Positions 1-7,994 of a stretch of 64,000 nt of DNA are shown here, piece by piece. This DNA is from Marivita sp041725935 (lineage in GTDB: Bacteria; Pseudomonadota; Alphaproteobacteria; Rhodobacterales; Rhodobacteraceae). The first letter of the stretch is position 1, and the number at the start of each line of letters is the position of its first letter. Both the position numbers and the translations under genes were made by a program. The DNA is taken from contig JBGRQD010000001.1 in the NCBI GenBank assembly GCA_041725935.1, forward strand, positions 62,001 to 126,000. The letters run 5' to 3'. The notes beneath the pieces are model-generated. The model worked only from the letters and a program-made list of their open reading frames with translations. It searched no databases and was not told where the DNA came from.

Positions 1-80
1 CAGGCTGTTTGCGCTACCAGCTACAGGATTGAACATAAGGATGCTGCGGTGCAGAACAACTGACAGTAGGGAAAGCCCGC

Positions 81-97
81 CTTGCGTGTGACGCAAG
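81..97. terminator. Short perfect hairpin downstream of the four-helix-bundle gene
   Basis: A 7-bp perfect inverted repeat (CTTGCGT / ACGCAAG) with a 3-base loop lies about 35 bases past the stop of the minus-strand gene ending at 132. There is no T-run, so a terminator role is only a guess. The rest of bases 1-131 holds no gene I can support. Confidence 0.3.
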
Positions 98-131
98 GGT
101 CTGGCAATCCGGCCCGCCTGCCAAGGTCCGA

Positions 132-599
132 TCAATCAAGATGCGCGGTCCGGTGCAACAGGTCTTCGAGTTCGGCACGCATGGCGATCAGCTTGGCTTC
201 GTGCAAGGCGGGACCGTTCTCCTCGGCTTCGCGGAAGGCTGACAGCACATGGTCCTCGCCGTTGCGAACCTGATCCATCACGTCCTCGTCGATCTCGTCG
301 AAAAGCGCGCGGACAGACACAACAGCCTTGTTCACGGTACCCATGAGCGAGCCGTCGGCATCGACATGCCCGTGCAATAGCCGCGCGATCTCTTCCGCAT
401 GTCGGGCGTGCATGTCACGGAACGAGATGGCCACGTCGCGAAACTCGGGTTCAGCCTTGTCGACCATGACGTCGAAACCGGCCTTGGCATCAACGATGCG
501 GGTGTAGAGGTCACGCAGTTGATCGTTCGGCGTGGTGGGTTCGGCCTGCATCGTCGGGTCGAGATGCGGTTTTCCGGGGTTGAGGGTGCTGTCGGTCAT
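132..599 (-). CDS. PA2169-like four-helix-bundle protein (DUF2383 type)
   Basis: A 155-residue, mostly helical, acidic protein with no signal peptide or membrane segment. The central part (about residues 28-135) has the heptad-like pattern and the conserved phrase YTRIVDAKAGF near residue 32 typical of the PA2169/DUF2383 ferritin-like four-helix-bundle family. Function in this family is not established; a stress or envelope-maintenance role is often assumed. It sits alone downstream of gap, separated by a probable terminator, and has its own GGAGA-type ribosome site before the ATG at 599. The family call rests on pattern recognition only. Confidence 0.7.
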   Translation of the reverse strand: MTDSTLNPGKPHLDPTMQAEPTTPNDQLRDLYTRIVDAKAGFDVMVDKAEPEFRDVAISFRDMHARHAEEIARLLHGHVDADGSLMGTVNKAVVSVRALFDEIDEDVMDQVRNGEDHVLSAFREAEENGPALHEAKLIAMRAELEDLLHRTAHLD

Positions 600-647
600 G
601 ATGTCTCCTTTTCCGGCGGGACGTGCCCCGCTCTTGAAAAGGCAATT

Positions 648-671
648 CCGGAAACCCTGTCGGGTTCCCGG
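648..671 (-). terminator. Probable terminator of gap
   Basis: A 10-bp stem with one mismatch (CCGGAAACCC / GGGTTCCCGG, loop TGTC) lies about 60 bases after the gap stop codon. On the minus strand it is followed by AATTGCCTTTTC, a weak T-rich tail. Confidence 0.5.
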
Positions 672-732
672 ATCGGGTCTGCGCCATCGGCACGGTTCTG
701 CCGATATGGGCGATCGGCGCGCGGGACCGATG

Positions 733-1734
733 TCAGATGAGCTTGCCCATCGCCACTGCGGTGTCCGCCATGCGGTTCGAGAAACCCCATTCGTTGTCGT
801 ACCAGCTCAGGATGCGAACCATGTTGCCGTCCATCACCTTGGTCTGGTCGGTGTGGAAGATCGACGAATGCGGGTCGTGGTTGAAATCCGACGACACCAG
901 CGGCTTGTCGGTATAGCCAAGGATGCCTTTGAGCGGGCCATTGGCGGCGCCTCGGATCGCGTCGTTGATTTCCTCGACCGTGGTATTGCGCGACGCGGTG
1001 AAAGTCAGATCGACCACCGACACGTTCGGCGTCGGCACCCGGATCGCCACGCCATCCAGCTTGCCATTCAGTTCCGGCAGCACCAGACCCACGGCCTTGG
1101 CGGCACCAGTGGAGGTCGGGATCATGGACAGGGCAGCAGCCCGCGCGCGGTAAAGATCCTTGTGCATCGTATCCAGCGTCGGCTGGTCGCCGGTGTAGGA
1201 GTGGATCGTCGTCATGAAACCACGCTCGATCCCGATGGTGTTGTTCAGCACATAAGCGACCGGAGACAGGCAGTTGGTTGTGCAGGATGCGTTCGACACG
1301 ATCAGGTCATCGGCGGTCAGGCTGTCATGGTTGACACCGTAGACGACCGTTTTGTCCGCGTCCTTGCCCGGCGCCGAGATCAGAACGCGGCTTGCACCGT
1401 TTTCCAAATGCGCCTGACAGGCCTCTTTGGAGGTAAAGATGCCGGTGCATTCCAGAACAACGTCCACATCCGACCACGGCAGATCGGCAGGGTTGCGCAT
1501 TGCCGTCACCTTGATGGGGCCACGGCCCACGTCGATGAAGTCTTCGCCGGTGGTGACTTCGACCGGGAAACGCCCGTGCACGCTGTCATATTGCAGCAGA
1601 TGCGCGTTGGTCTCGACCGGGCCCAGATCGTTGATCGCGATGACCTCGATGTCGGTACGACCGGATTCGATGATGGCGCGCAGAATGTTGCGGCCGATGC
1701 GGCCAAATCCGTTGATGGCGACTTTGGTGCTCAT
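733..1734 (-). CDS. gap: Type I glyceraldehyde-3-phosphate dehydrogenase
   Basis: This 333-residue enzyme oxidises glyceraldehyde 3-phosphate to 1,3-bisphosphoglycerate in glycolysis, or runs in reverse in gluconeogenesis. The Rossmann motif NGFGRIGR is at residues 8-15, the catalytic Cys is at 151 within SCTTNC, and the catalytic His is at about 178 in TTIHSYTGDQ. Asp36, in the stretch INDLG, is the residue that in NAD-dependent enzymes contacts the adenosine ribose, so NAD use is expected. Length is normal for the family. A second, distinct GAPDH lies 3.3 kb away at 5007-6011 on the same strand. The ATG at 1734 has a GGA-rich site (AGTGAGGACATCC) upstream. Confidence 0.97.
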   Translation of the reverse strand: MSTKVAINGFGRIGRNILRAIIESGRTDIEVIAINDLGPVETNAHLLQYDSVHGRFPVEVTTGEDFIDVGRGPIKVTAMRNPADLPWSDVDVVLECTGIFTSKEACQAHLENGASRVLISAPGKDADKTVVYGVNHDSLTADDLIVSNASCTTNCLSPVAYVLNNTIGIERGFMTTIHSYTGDQPTLDTMHKDLYRARAAALSMIPTSTGAAKAVGLVLPELNGKLDGVAIRVPTPNVSVVDLTFTASRNTTVEEINDAIRGAANGPLKGILGYTDKPLVSSDFNHDPHSSIFHTDQTKVMDGNMVRILSWYDNEWGFSNRMADTAVAMGKLI

Positions 1735-1834
1735 GTGGATGTCCTCACTGGTTCGGACAGAGTGCTCTGCCGGGTTCCGTTACCGCTAACAAGCAGAACT
1801 GTGCAAACCTGTCAAGCAACGGGCCGGCCGATGG

Positions 1835-1978
1835 TCACCGCCAGAAGGCAAGCCAGTCGAGAAGATCGATACCCTTGGAGGCCAGGAACACAAACCCGTC
1901 GCCACCTGTCAGAAAGGCGTCTATGGCCAGCCCTCCGAGGATCAGCATCCCCAAACCAATGGCGATTGAATTGGTCAT
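1835..1978 (-). CDS. Small 47-residue membrane peptide upstream of gap
   Basis: An ORF starting at the ATG complementary to 1976-1978 encodes 47 residues. A hydrophobic segment spans about residues 4-23 (IAIGLGMLILGGLAI core), followed by a second apolar patch ending in WLAFWR. An AGAGGGATAAGG purine-rich stretch precedes the start. It lies between the LuxR-type gene and gap on the same strand. I do not recognise a named family. The hydrophobic pattern, ribosome site and snug fit in the gap support it being real. Confidence 0.6.
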   Translation of the reverse strand: MTNSIAIGLGMLILGGLAIDAFLTGGDGFVFLASKGIDLLDWLAFWR

Positions 1979-2032
1979 CGCGGCCTTATCCCTCTGCTTC
2001 GAGGACCAGAATGCCAGAGCCGGAATGGCTTG

Positions 2033-2548
2033 TCACGCGGCCACCGTGTCAGGCGGTTGGGGAATGGACATGAGGTCTTCGATGAACAGGCTGAGAAATG
2101 CGCCGCGACCGGTGACACCTGCCTTGCGGTAAATGCCGTTCAGATGCGCCTTGACCGTGCCCTCGGCAGAGCCGCGCAGATCGGCGATTTCGGCAATGCC
2201 GAAGCCCTTGAGCGTGAACAGCGCCACATCGCGTTCCGACGGCGTCAGCGCCCACGTGTCGAAGCGCGACTCCACGATATCGTGAAACGCGCCCGCCGCC
2301 AGACCCAACTGCTCCTCAAGATGCGCCTTGCGTCGCAGCAAAGCGAACAGGTAGCGGGTCTCGAACACCACCCCGGCAATGAGCGCCAGCACAGCCAGCG
2401 CCTCGATGACGAAGTGGCTCGAGACAAATGCGGTTAGCCCGAGGTCGAACCCGTCAACGACCACATCCCAGAGAAAGAACGCCGCGCAGAGGCTTTGCGC
2501 GACGATCAGGATCAGCAGGGACACCGGTTTCGTGGTCTGCAAGGTCAC
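2033..2548 (-). CDS. Membrane-anchored LuxR-type helix-turn-helix regulator
   Basis: The GTG start at 2548 overlaps the stop of the upstream cytochrome gene by 4 bases (GTGA), which decides the start and implies translational coupling; the product is 171 residues. Two membrane segments (about residues 9-32 and 45-70) precede a LuxR/GerE-type helix-turn-helix (about 100-160, with LTPSERDVALF and EGTVKAHLNGIYRKAGV). There is no receiver domain. This is a transcription factor apparently held in the membrane. Being co-translated with a b561-type cytochrome and a PepSY protein, it may respond to a membrane redox or envelope signal; that is inference. Members of this layout are usually annotated only as helix-turn-helix transcriptional regulators. 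Confidence 0.85.
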   Translation of the reverse strand: MTLQTTKPVSLLILIVAQSLCAAFFLWDVVVDGFDLGLTAFVSSHFVIEALAVLALIAGVVFETRYLFALLRRKAHLEEQLGLAAGAFHDIVESRFDTWALTPSERDVALFTLKGFGIAEIADLRGSAEGTVKAHLNGIYRKAGVTGRGAFLSLFIEDLMSIPQPPDTVAA

Positions 2549-3084
2549 AGTTCCGTCCTGGCTCCGTCCGGCACGGTCTTGGTCCCTGTGATCATGGCGC
2601 GCGGCAGGTTGACACCCGTCCGGCGGCTTTCCCAGATCACGGCAAGCACGTGCAGCACGATGGAAATCTCGGCCCAAGTTACCAAGGCCTCGTGCGCCTC
2701 TTCAACCCAATCCACGCCCCAGTAGGCATTTGTGGTCATCATGTAGCCGGTCAGTCCGATCAACAGCACTGATCCAAGCAGGTTGAAGATCATCAGCGCG
2801 CCAAGCGGCGTGTGGCCCATGTGAAGCCGGGTGCGGCCGGTCGCCATGTCCGACACCTGCGCGGTGATCTTCGGGACGGTTGGCCAGAACGATGCGAAAC
2901 GGGCGTAGTGCGGCCCAATCACGCCCCAGACAAGGCGCGCCGCGATCAGTGCGACAAGGGCATAGCCCAACCATTCGTGCAACGCGCTTTCATCATCGGT
3001 GAACAGCGCGTTTGCGGCAAAGGCTGCCACAAGTGCCCAGTGAAAGACCCGTACAAACGGGTCCCAGATTTTGTAGGATGTCAT
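2545..3084 (-). CDS. Cytochrome b561 / Ni-Fe-hydrogenase-type b cytochrome
   Basis: A 179-residue integral membrane protein with about four transmembrane helices. It carries the family's N-terminal pattern WDPFVRVFHW (His15 a likely haem ligand), LHEWLGY near 36, MGHTPLGALM near 90 and a His in IVLHVLAVIWE near 145. Such b-type cytochromes pass electrons between quinols and periplasmic or membrane partners. Here it is flanked by a PepSY protein (52 bases upstream) and a membrane LuxR-type regulator (4-base overlap), with no hydrogenase or cytochrome c in sight. The physiological partner is unknown. Confidence 0.88.
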   Translation of the reverse strand: MTSYKIWDPFVRVFHWALVAAFAANALFTDDESALHEWLGYALVALIAARLVWGVIGPHYARFASFWPTVPKITAQVSDMATGRTRLHMGHTPLGALMIFNLLGSVLLIGLTGYMMTTNAYWGVDWVEEAHEALVTWAEISIVLHVLAVIWESRRTGVNLPRAMITGTKTVPDGARTEL

Positions 3085-3135
3085 ATCACGCTCCGGGGTT
3101 GGCGGTCCGCGCAGGGGGGCGCGGACCTGCTGGGA

Positions 3136-3387
3136 TCAATCGTCGATCTTGGAGCGCACAACGTTCAACGCTGCGTCCAGGTACAGCTCGAAGCGTTGAC
3201 CGTCCTTGAGCACGTAGGCTTCGATCATCCCGTCCTCCATGTCGATCTTGCGCACCTCGTAGCCGTCTTGTGTCAGCTTGGTACGGATTTCCGTCATACG
3301 TTCGGCGGTCATCGAGGAGTCGTCGCCCGAGGCAAAAGCCGAGACAGGCAGGGCAAGAGCAAGGGCGAGGGCGATAATACGGGTCAT
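3136..3387 (-). CDS. Small secreted PepSY-domain protein
   Basis: An 83-residue protein with a clear signal peptide (MTRIIALALALALPVSAFA, likely cut near residue 19) and a single PepSY-like unit. The phrase LTQDGYEVRKIDMEDGMIEAY followed by GQRFELYLDA is typical of the family. It is probably periplasmic. PepSY proteins often accompany cytochrome b561 genes, as here, where it is first in a three-gene operon with the cytochrome and the membrane regulator. The biochemical role is not established. An AAAGGAGATATCC ribosome site precedes the ATG. Confidence 0.85.
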   Translation of the reverse strand: MTRIIALALALALPVSAFASGDDSSMTAERMTEIRTKLTQDGYEVRKIDMEDGMIEAYVLKDGQRFELYLDAALNVVRSKIDD

Positions 3388-3557
3388 TGGATATCTCCTT
3401 TAGGGGCATGCGGTGCCGCATTGTGCGGCGCCGATGCATCCCAGATGACAGTCCGAAGACGTCAGGAGTATTGGTCGACAGTGCAGATCCGCAGTTGTCC
3501 AACTTTGGTTTAGACCGGAAACCGTGGAGGGTTGCGGATTTTCCTGCGGCGAGAACC

Positions 3558-4817
3558 TCAGGCCTCGGCCTCGCGCTCGATTTCGGCCTGTTCTGCAGAC
3601 CATGTGCCCGCCGCCTCGACTGCAAGCGGCGACGCGGTTGGCAGGACACCGAGATAGCTGTCGCTTTCCGAAACAGGCGCAGCGGCGCGCTGGGTCATCC
3701 GGTAGAGCGAATAAAGCGCGATGGCCACGAAGGTCACGCCAATAACCAACCAGAACGCCTGCGGCCCCAGCTGTTGCATGGCGCTCCCGGCGGCCAACGG
3801 ACCCAGGATCGCGCCGATGCCAAAGGTCATGACCAGCCCGCCTGACGCCGCTGGCATGTCCGCCGGATCGAGCGCGTCATTGGTGTAGGCGAGGATCAGC
3901 GCATAGAGCGGCGTGGTGACGCCGCCGGTCAGGAAGGCCGCGCCCATGAGGAAGCGGATGTCCGGCCCGTTGATCCAGCCCAGAATGCAGAACACCGCGC
4001 CCAGCACAGAACAGCCAAGGATCAGTGTCCGGCGATCCATCCGGTCTGACAGCCAGCCGATGGGGAATTGCAGCAGCAGCGCGCCGCCGAACAGCATCGC
4101 GATGAACAGCGCGATCTCGTTGGCACTCATTCCGACCTGTGTGCCATAGACCGCGCCCATGCCGGATTGCGTGGCATAGATCGTGCCCAGCAGGAAGATG
4201 CCCACCGTGCCCAATGGCGACGACTGGAACAGGCTGCGCAGCGCCATCGGGCGTGTCACATCCGCTGCCGGGGTCGGTGTCACGCTCAACAGGATCGGCC
4301 CAAAGGAAATCGACACGAGGATCGACGCACCGATGAACAGTCCGGCTGTCGCGGCGTCCCCGAAGGTCAAAAGCCCCTGCGCGCCGATGATGCCCAGCGT
4401 CTGCGCGATCATGTAGGCCGACAGCACCTTGCCCCGCGTTTCGTTGGTGGCCGACGCGTTGAGCCAGCTTTCCGCGGTGACATAGATGCCCGACATGCAG
4501 AAGCCGACAAGGATGCGCAGGATCGTCCACAGGATCGGATCGGTGAACAGCGGAAAGGCGATCAACCCTGCAGACATGAAGCTGCCAAGCGCCGCAAAGA
4601 CCCGCACATGCCCAACCCGCCGGATCAGGTCGGGGGTCATGCGTGCACCCGACAGGAAGCCAATGAAATAGCCCGACGTCACGATCGCCAGATCGAAGGC
4701 CGAGAACCCCTCAACGCCGCCGCGCAGGCCAATCAGCGTGAAATGCATGCCATTGCCCAGCATGATGAACACGATGCCGATCAAGAGTGCCCAGATGCCT
4801 GAGAATACCTGGAACAT
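3558..4817 (-). CDS. MFS transporter (YcaD-like family)
   Basis: A 419-residue major facilitator with about 12 hydrophobic helices and a soluble, Ala/Glu-rich tail. The sequence SGYFIGFLSGARMTPDLI near residue 50 and the SDRMDRRT-type loop (residues about 255-262) between helices 8 and 9 match the YcaD/quaternary-amine-like MFS group. The substrate cannot be inferred. It stands alone between the PepSY operon and gap2, both on the minus strand. A 170-base spacer upstream of the PepSY gene holds no other gene. Confidence 0.85.
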   Translation of the reverse strand: MFQVFSGIWALLIGIVFIMLGNGMHFTLIGLRGGVEGFSAFDLAIVTSGYFIGFLSGARMTPDLIRRVGHVRVFAALGSFMSAGLIAFPLFTDPILWTILRILVGFCMSGIYVTAESWLNASATNETRGKVLSAYMIAQTLGIIGAQGLLTFGDAATAGLFIGASILVSISFGPILLSVTPTPAADVTRPMALRSLFQSSPLGTVGIFLLGTIYATQSGMGAVYGTQVGMSANEIALFIAMLFGGALLLQFPIGWLSDRMDRRTLILGCSVLGAVFCILGWINGPDIRFLMGAAFLTGGVTTPLYALILAYTNDALDPADMPAASGGLVMTFGIGAILGPLAAGSAMQQLGPQAFWLVIGVTFVAIALYSLYRMTQRAAAPVSESDSYLGVLPTASPLAVEAAGTWSAEQAEIEREAEA

Positions 4818-4946
4818 GGTCGTGCCTCCAAAGCCTGTGCGGTGCGGTGATGCGGATCACTCTAATACAGGCAGGGGATTCGACTTATGCTGCAGCGCCG
4901 CATTGGGCGCTAACGGCGACACGGAATGTCGGAAACGGCAGAGCAC

Positions 4947-4978
4947 AAAACCCGCGACACATCTCTGTCTCGCGGGTC
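4947..4978 (-). terminator. Rho-independent terminator of gap2
   Basis: ACCCGCGA / TCGCGGGT arms with partly pairing inner bases lie about 30 bases past the gap2 stop. On the minus strand the hairpin is followed by TTTTG, a standard intrinsic terminator shape. Confidence 0.7.
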
Positions 4979-5006
4979 TCTGACTTCGGTCTGATCGTTT
5001 GGGCGT

Positions 5007-6011
5007 TCAGTGCAGAAGGCGCCCCATTGCGCCGGCGACATCCGCCATGCGCGCCGAGAAGCCCCATTCATTGTCGTACCACGCCAGCACGCGCACCATG
5101 CGGCGGCCCACGACCTTGGTCTGGTCGGGTGCAAAGATCGACGAATAGGTGGTGTGGTTGAAGTCGATGGACACCTTCGGTTCCGGATCATAGGACAGGA
5201 CCGTGCCCATATGGGTCGCCGCCGCCTCGCGAACCACTTCGTTCACATCCGCAACTGTCACGTCCTTGCCCGCGTAGAAGGTCAGATCGACCGCCGACAC
5301 GTTCGGCGTCGGCACGCGCACGGCAGAGCCATCAAGCTTGCCCTTCAGGTTTGGCAGCACTTCGCCAAGTGCAGCAGCCGCTCCGGTGGAGGTCGGGATC
5401 ATCGCCATCGCCGCTGCCCGTGCCCGGTAAAGATCGGCATGACGCCGGTCCAGCGTCGGCTGGTCGCCGGTATAGGAATGGATCGTGGTCATGATGCCAG
5501 ACTCGATCCCCAGTGCTTCGTCCAGCACCTTGGCAAGTGGCGCAAGGCAGTTGGTGGTGCAGGACCCGTTCGATATCATCGTGTCGCCTTCGATCAGCGA
5601 CCGATGGTTGACGCCGTAGACGATGGTTTTCTGCACATTCTTGGCGGGGGCCGAGATCAGAACCGATTTCGCACCGCGCTCCATGTGGATGTTGGCCTTG
5701 GAGCCGTCGTTGAAATTGCCTGTGCATTCCAGAACCACGTCGCAGCCCGACCAGTCGAGCTCTTCGGGGTTGTAGGTCGAGAACACTTCCATCGGGCCGC
5801 GGCCCAGGTCCATCGTATTGCCCTTGACCTTGACCTCTCCGCCAAAGCGGCCATGCACGCTGTCATAGCGCAGCAGGTGTGCGTTGGTCTCGATCGGGCC
5901 GGTGGCGTTGATCTTGACCACCTGCACGTCGTTGCGCGAGCTTTCGGCAATATGGGCGAGGGTGCAGCGGCCGATCCGACCGAAACCGTTGATTCCAAGA
6001 GTGACGGTCAT
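5007..6011 (-). CDS. Second type I GAPDH, likely NADP-using
   Basis: This 334-residue paralogue of gap keeps the NGFGRIGR motif (8-15), the catalytic Cys151 (SCTTNC) and the His in TTIHSYTGDQ. It differs at cofactor positions. The Asp at 36 that excludes NADP is Ala (KINATG), and the pair at 189-190 before the H(K/A)DLYRARAAA stretch is Arg-Arg, where classical NAD enzymes have Leu-Pro and this window's first GAPDH has Thr-Met. From GAPDH structural knowledge this suggests NADP(H) use and a gluconeogenic or NADPH-producing role. The ATG at 6011 is chosen because GGAG lies 8 bases upstream. It has its own terminator. Confidence 0.93.
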   Translation of the reverse strand: MTVTLGINGFGRIGRCTLAHIAESSRNDVQVVKINATGPIETNAHLLRYDSVHGRFGGEVKVKGNTMDLGRGPMEVFSTYNPEELDWSGCDVVLECTGNFNDGSKANIHMERGAKSVLISAPAKNVQKTIVYGVNHRSLIEGDTMISNGSCTTNCLAPLAKVLDEALGIESGIMTTIHSYTGDQPTLDRRHADLYRARAAAMAMIPTSTGAAAALGEVLPNLKGKLDGSAVRVPTPNVSAVDLTFYAGKDVTVADVNEVVREAAATHMGTVLSYDPEPKVSIDFNHTTYSSIFAPDQTKVVGRRMVRVLAWYDNEWGFSARMADVAGAMGRLLH

Positions 6012-6189
6012 GAGCAAGTCTCCTGCGCGTTAGCTGTGCCCCGTATACGGAGGTATGCTGCATCCGCAAAGTAAAAAGACTCGATTTCACAACATGTTAG
6101 CGCAAAAGGTGTATGGCGGAGGCATGATGGCGCTAACGTTTTGCGACGGTTTGCGGTAACACCGGCGGGATGTTGCGGAATCGGAAATA

Positions 6190-6579
6190 ATGATGCGCAT
6201 GGCCGATATCGCGGTTCTAGTCGGTCGGTGCCTGATCGCCTGTCTGTTTCTGGCGGGGGCGGTGCAGAAGACGTTGGACCCGGTATCCTCGATGACACTG
6301 CTGACAGATCGGGGTCTGCCGGACCTTCTGGTCTGGCCTGCACTGGGGTTCAACGCGCTGGCAGGGCTGGCGCTGGTGGCCGGGTGGGCTGTGCGCCCGG
6401 TGGCGGCGGTGCTGGCGCTCTATTGCGGGGTGACCAGCGTCTTTCACTTCCTGCCGGACGATCCGTGGCAAATGAGCATCTTCGTCAAGAATTGGGCGAT
6501 AGCCGGGGGCTGTCTGGTGCTGGCGGCCCATGGCCCGGGACGGTATGTCCTCGGGAGACACAAAAACGGGGTGACGTGA
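6190..6579 (+). CDS. DoxX-family membrane protein
   Basis: A 129-residue protein with four predicted membrane helices. The N-terminal pattern (VGRCLIACLFLAGAVQKTLDP) and the TSVFHF.PDDPWQ stretch are typical of DoxX/YphA-like integral membrane proteins. The function of such stand-alone members is unclear; some are linked to oxidative stress. The stop codon overlaps the start of the DUF808 gene (TGATG), so the two are translationally coupled. Confidence 0.82.
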   Translation: MMRMADIAVLVGRCLIACLFLAGAVQKTLDPVSSMTLLTDRGLPDLLVWPALGFNALAGLALVAGWAVRPVAAVLALYCGVTSVFHFLPDDPWQMSIFVKNWAIAGGCLVLAAHGPGRYVLGRHKNGVT

Positions 6580-7535
6580 TGAGCGGATTGTTGGCGCTTC
6601 TCGACGATGTGGCGGCCATCGCCAAGGTGGCGGCGGCGTCAGTGGATGACATTGGCGCGGCGGCGGCCAAGGCCGGGTCCAAGACGGCGGGCGTGCTGAT
6701 CGACGACGCGGCGGTGACCCCGAAATACCTGCACGGATTCGAGCCCGCCCGCGAATTGCCGATCATCTGGCGCATCGCGCGCGGATCGCTGATCAACAAG
6801 CTGGTGTTCCTGCTGCCGGCAGCCTTGCTTCTGTCGACATTTGCGCCTTGGCTGATCCCGCCCTTGCTGATCCTCGGCGGCAGTTACCTGTGTTTCGAGG
6901 GCGCGGAAAAGATCGTGCATGTGCTGCGCCCGCATGACGACCATTCCGGCGGGCCGGATGGCAGCCATGACATCGGCGATCCCGTTCATCTCGAAGAGGA
7001 AAAGGTCAAAGGCGCGATCAAGACGGACTTCATCCTGTCGGCCGAGATCATGACCATCGCGCTGTCGGTGATCGAAAGTGACAACATCTGGATGCAGGGC
7101 GCGACGCTTGCACTGGTCGGGATCATGGTGACACTCGCCGTCTATGGCGCGGTGGCGGTGATCGTGAAGATGGACGATGTCGGTCTCTGGCTCAGCCAGG
7201 TGGGGCGGCTTGGCGTGACCCGCGCGCTGGGGCGCGGGATCGTCAAGTTCATGCCGTGGCTTCTCAGGGGGCTGACCGTGGTGGGCACTGCGGCGATGCT
7301 CTGGGTCGGCGGGTCGATCATCGTGCATTCCGTGGCGCAGATGGGTTGGCATTGGCCCGAGGATGCCATTCACCGCATGGCCGTTGCTGTTGGGGCAGGG
7401 CAGGGGTTTGTCGAATGGGCGGTCACGGCCGGTGTGGATTTCATTCTGGGGTTCATTTGGGGGCTGATCCTGATCCCGGTCGGGGTCAAGATCATCGCGC
7501 CCGTCTGGACCGCTGTGATGCCGAAAGGCGCCTGA
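6579..7535 (+). CDS. DUF808 (YedI-like) integral membrane protein
   Basis: 318 residues. The start at 6579 overlaps the DoxX stop by one base. The N-terminus MSGLLALLDDVAAIAK followed by VDDIGAAAAKAGSKTAGVLIDDAAVTP is the hallmark of the DUF808/YedI family. Several membrane helices follow, with a conserved soluble loop around residues 95-140 (GDPVHLEEEKVKGAIKTD). The family is widespread in proteobacteria but has no proven function. Pairing with DoxX is the only contextual clue. Confidence 0.92.
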   Translation: MSGLLALLDDVAAIAKVAAASVDDIGAAAAKAGSKTAGVLIDDAAVTPKYLHGFEPARELPIIWRIARGSLINKLVFLLPAALLLSTFAPWLIPPLLILGGSYLCFEGAEKIVHVLRPHDDHSGGPDGSHDIGDPVHLEEEKVKGAIKTDFILSAEIMTIALSVIESDNIWMQGATLALVGIMVTLAVYGAVAVIVKMDDVGLWLSQVGRLGVTRALGRGIVKFMPWLLRGLTVVGTAAMLWVGGSIIVHSVAQMGWHWPEDAIHRMAVAVGAGQGFVEWAVTAGVDFILGFIWGLILIPVGVKIIAPVWTAVMPKGA

Positions 7536-7540
7536 GCGCA

Positions 7541-7555
7541 TTAAGCCTGTCTTAA
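7541..7555. promoter_or_regulatory. CtrA-type box TTAA-N7-TTAA
   Basis: TTAAGCCTGTCTTAA is an exact TTAA-N7-TTAA arrangement, the recognised CtrA site in alphaproteobacteria, and is followed by CC. It lies 25 bases before the start of the 94-residue ORF at 7581 and shares 13 of 15 bases with the box before cckA at 62004. Such a match is not expected by chance in a GC-rich sequence this long. Confidence 0.6.
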
Positions 7556-7580
7556 CCAGTTCCGCGCTAGGATCGGCGGC

Positions 7581-7865
7581 ATGATGATGCCTCCCTATCT
7601 TGAAGCGGAAACCTGGATCCGCAAAATGTTCTCGGCCAAGGCGGTGGGCCGGGGTGGGGTGATCCACCGTGCGACCCGCGATGTCGAACGCTACGCGGGA
7701 CGCGAGGCGTTCATGCGAGAGGTTCACAGGCGCGGATTCACTCTGGTCGAAAATGGTGATCAGATGGTGGTGTTCTGCAACCGCGACCCGGTGCGCCTGC
7801 TGCTGGACCGCGATCCGCCCAAGCTGTCGCAACGCGCATGGCCTGCGGGCGCAAATCTGAGCTGA
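7581..7865 (+). CDS. Conserved small protein of unknown function, candidate CtrA target
   Basis: 94 residues, basic, with no membrane segment or signal peptide. It starts at the first of three consecutive ATG/ATG/ATG codons. I recall similar Rhodobacteraceae proteins being labelled phosphoribosylanthranilate isomerase, but this ORF is far too short for that enzyme and shows no barrel motif, so I give no function. The core RHAT-like region RATRDVERYAGREAFMREV and the C-terminal NRDPVRLLLDRDPP look conserved. The CtrA-type box 25 bases upstream is the main clue to regulation. Confidence 0.65.
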   Translation: MMMPPYLEAETWIRKMFSAKAVGRGGVIHRATRDVERYAGREAFMREVHRRGFTLVENGDQMVVFCNRDPVRLLLDRDPPKLSQRAWPAGANLS

Positions 7866-7870
7866 CCCGA

Positions 7871-7954
7871 AACGCGTCAACGCAGTGCAGTCCGTACCAA
7901 ATTTCGGGAGAACTGAACGCGTCAACGCGTTCGTGCGATGCATCACTGCATCGC
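7871..7954. repeat. Paired-hairpin intergenic element (divergent copy)
   Basis: A 6-bp hairpin with a TCAA loop (AACGCGTCAACGCGTT, 7916-7931) is followed after 3 bases by a perfect 8-bp hairpin (GCGATGCATCACTGCATCGC, 7935-7954). The half AACGCGTCAACGC also occurs at 7871-7883. The architecture matches the near-identical elements at 23626 and 50817. It lies between convergent genes. Confidence 0.55.
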
Positions 7955-7957
7955 GCA

Positions 7958-7988
7958 ACGGCGGCCCGGCAAAAAGCCGGACCGCCGT
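7958..7988 (-). terminator. tkt: GC-rich hairpin downstream of tkt
   Basis: A 13-bp stem with one mismatch (ACGGCGGCCCGGC / GCCGGACCGCCGT) and an AAAAA loop sits 7 bases past the tkt stop. It lacks a long T-run, but its position fits a transcript end. Confidence 0.6.
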
Positions 7989-7994
7989 ATTAAG

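Noticed and set aside
532..2073. Long plus-strand open frame (513 codons) over gap
   Set aside because: It is antisense to a confidently identified GAPDH gene, is rich in His/Arg/Gly as expected for a GC-rich shadow frame, and has no ribosome site or domain.
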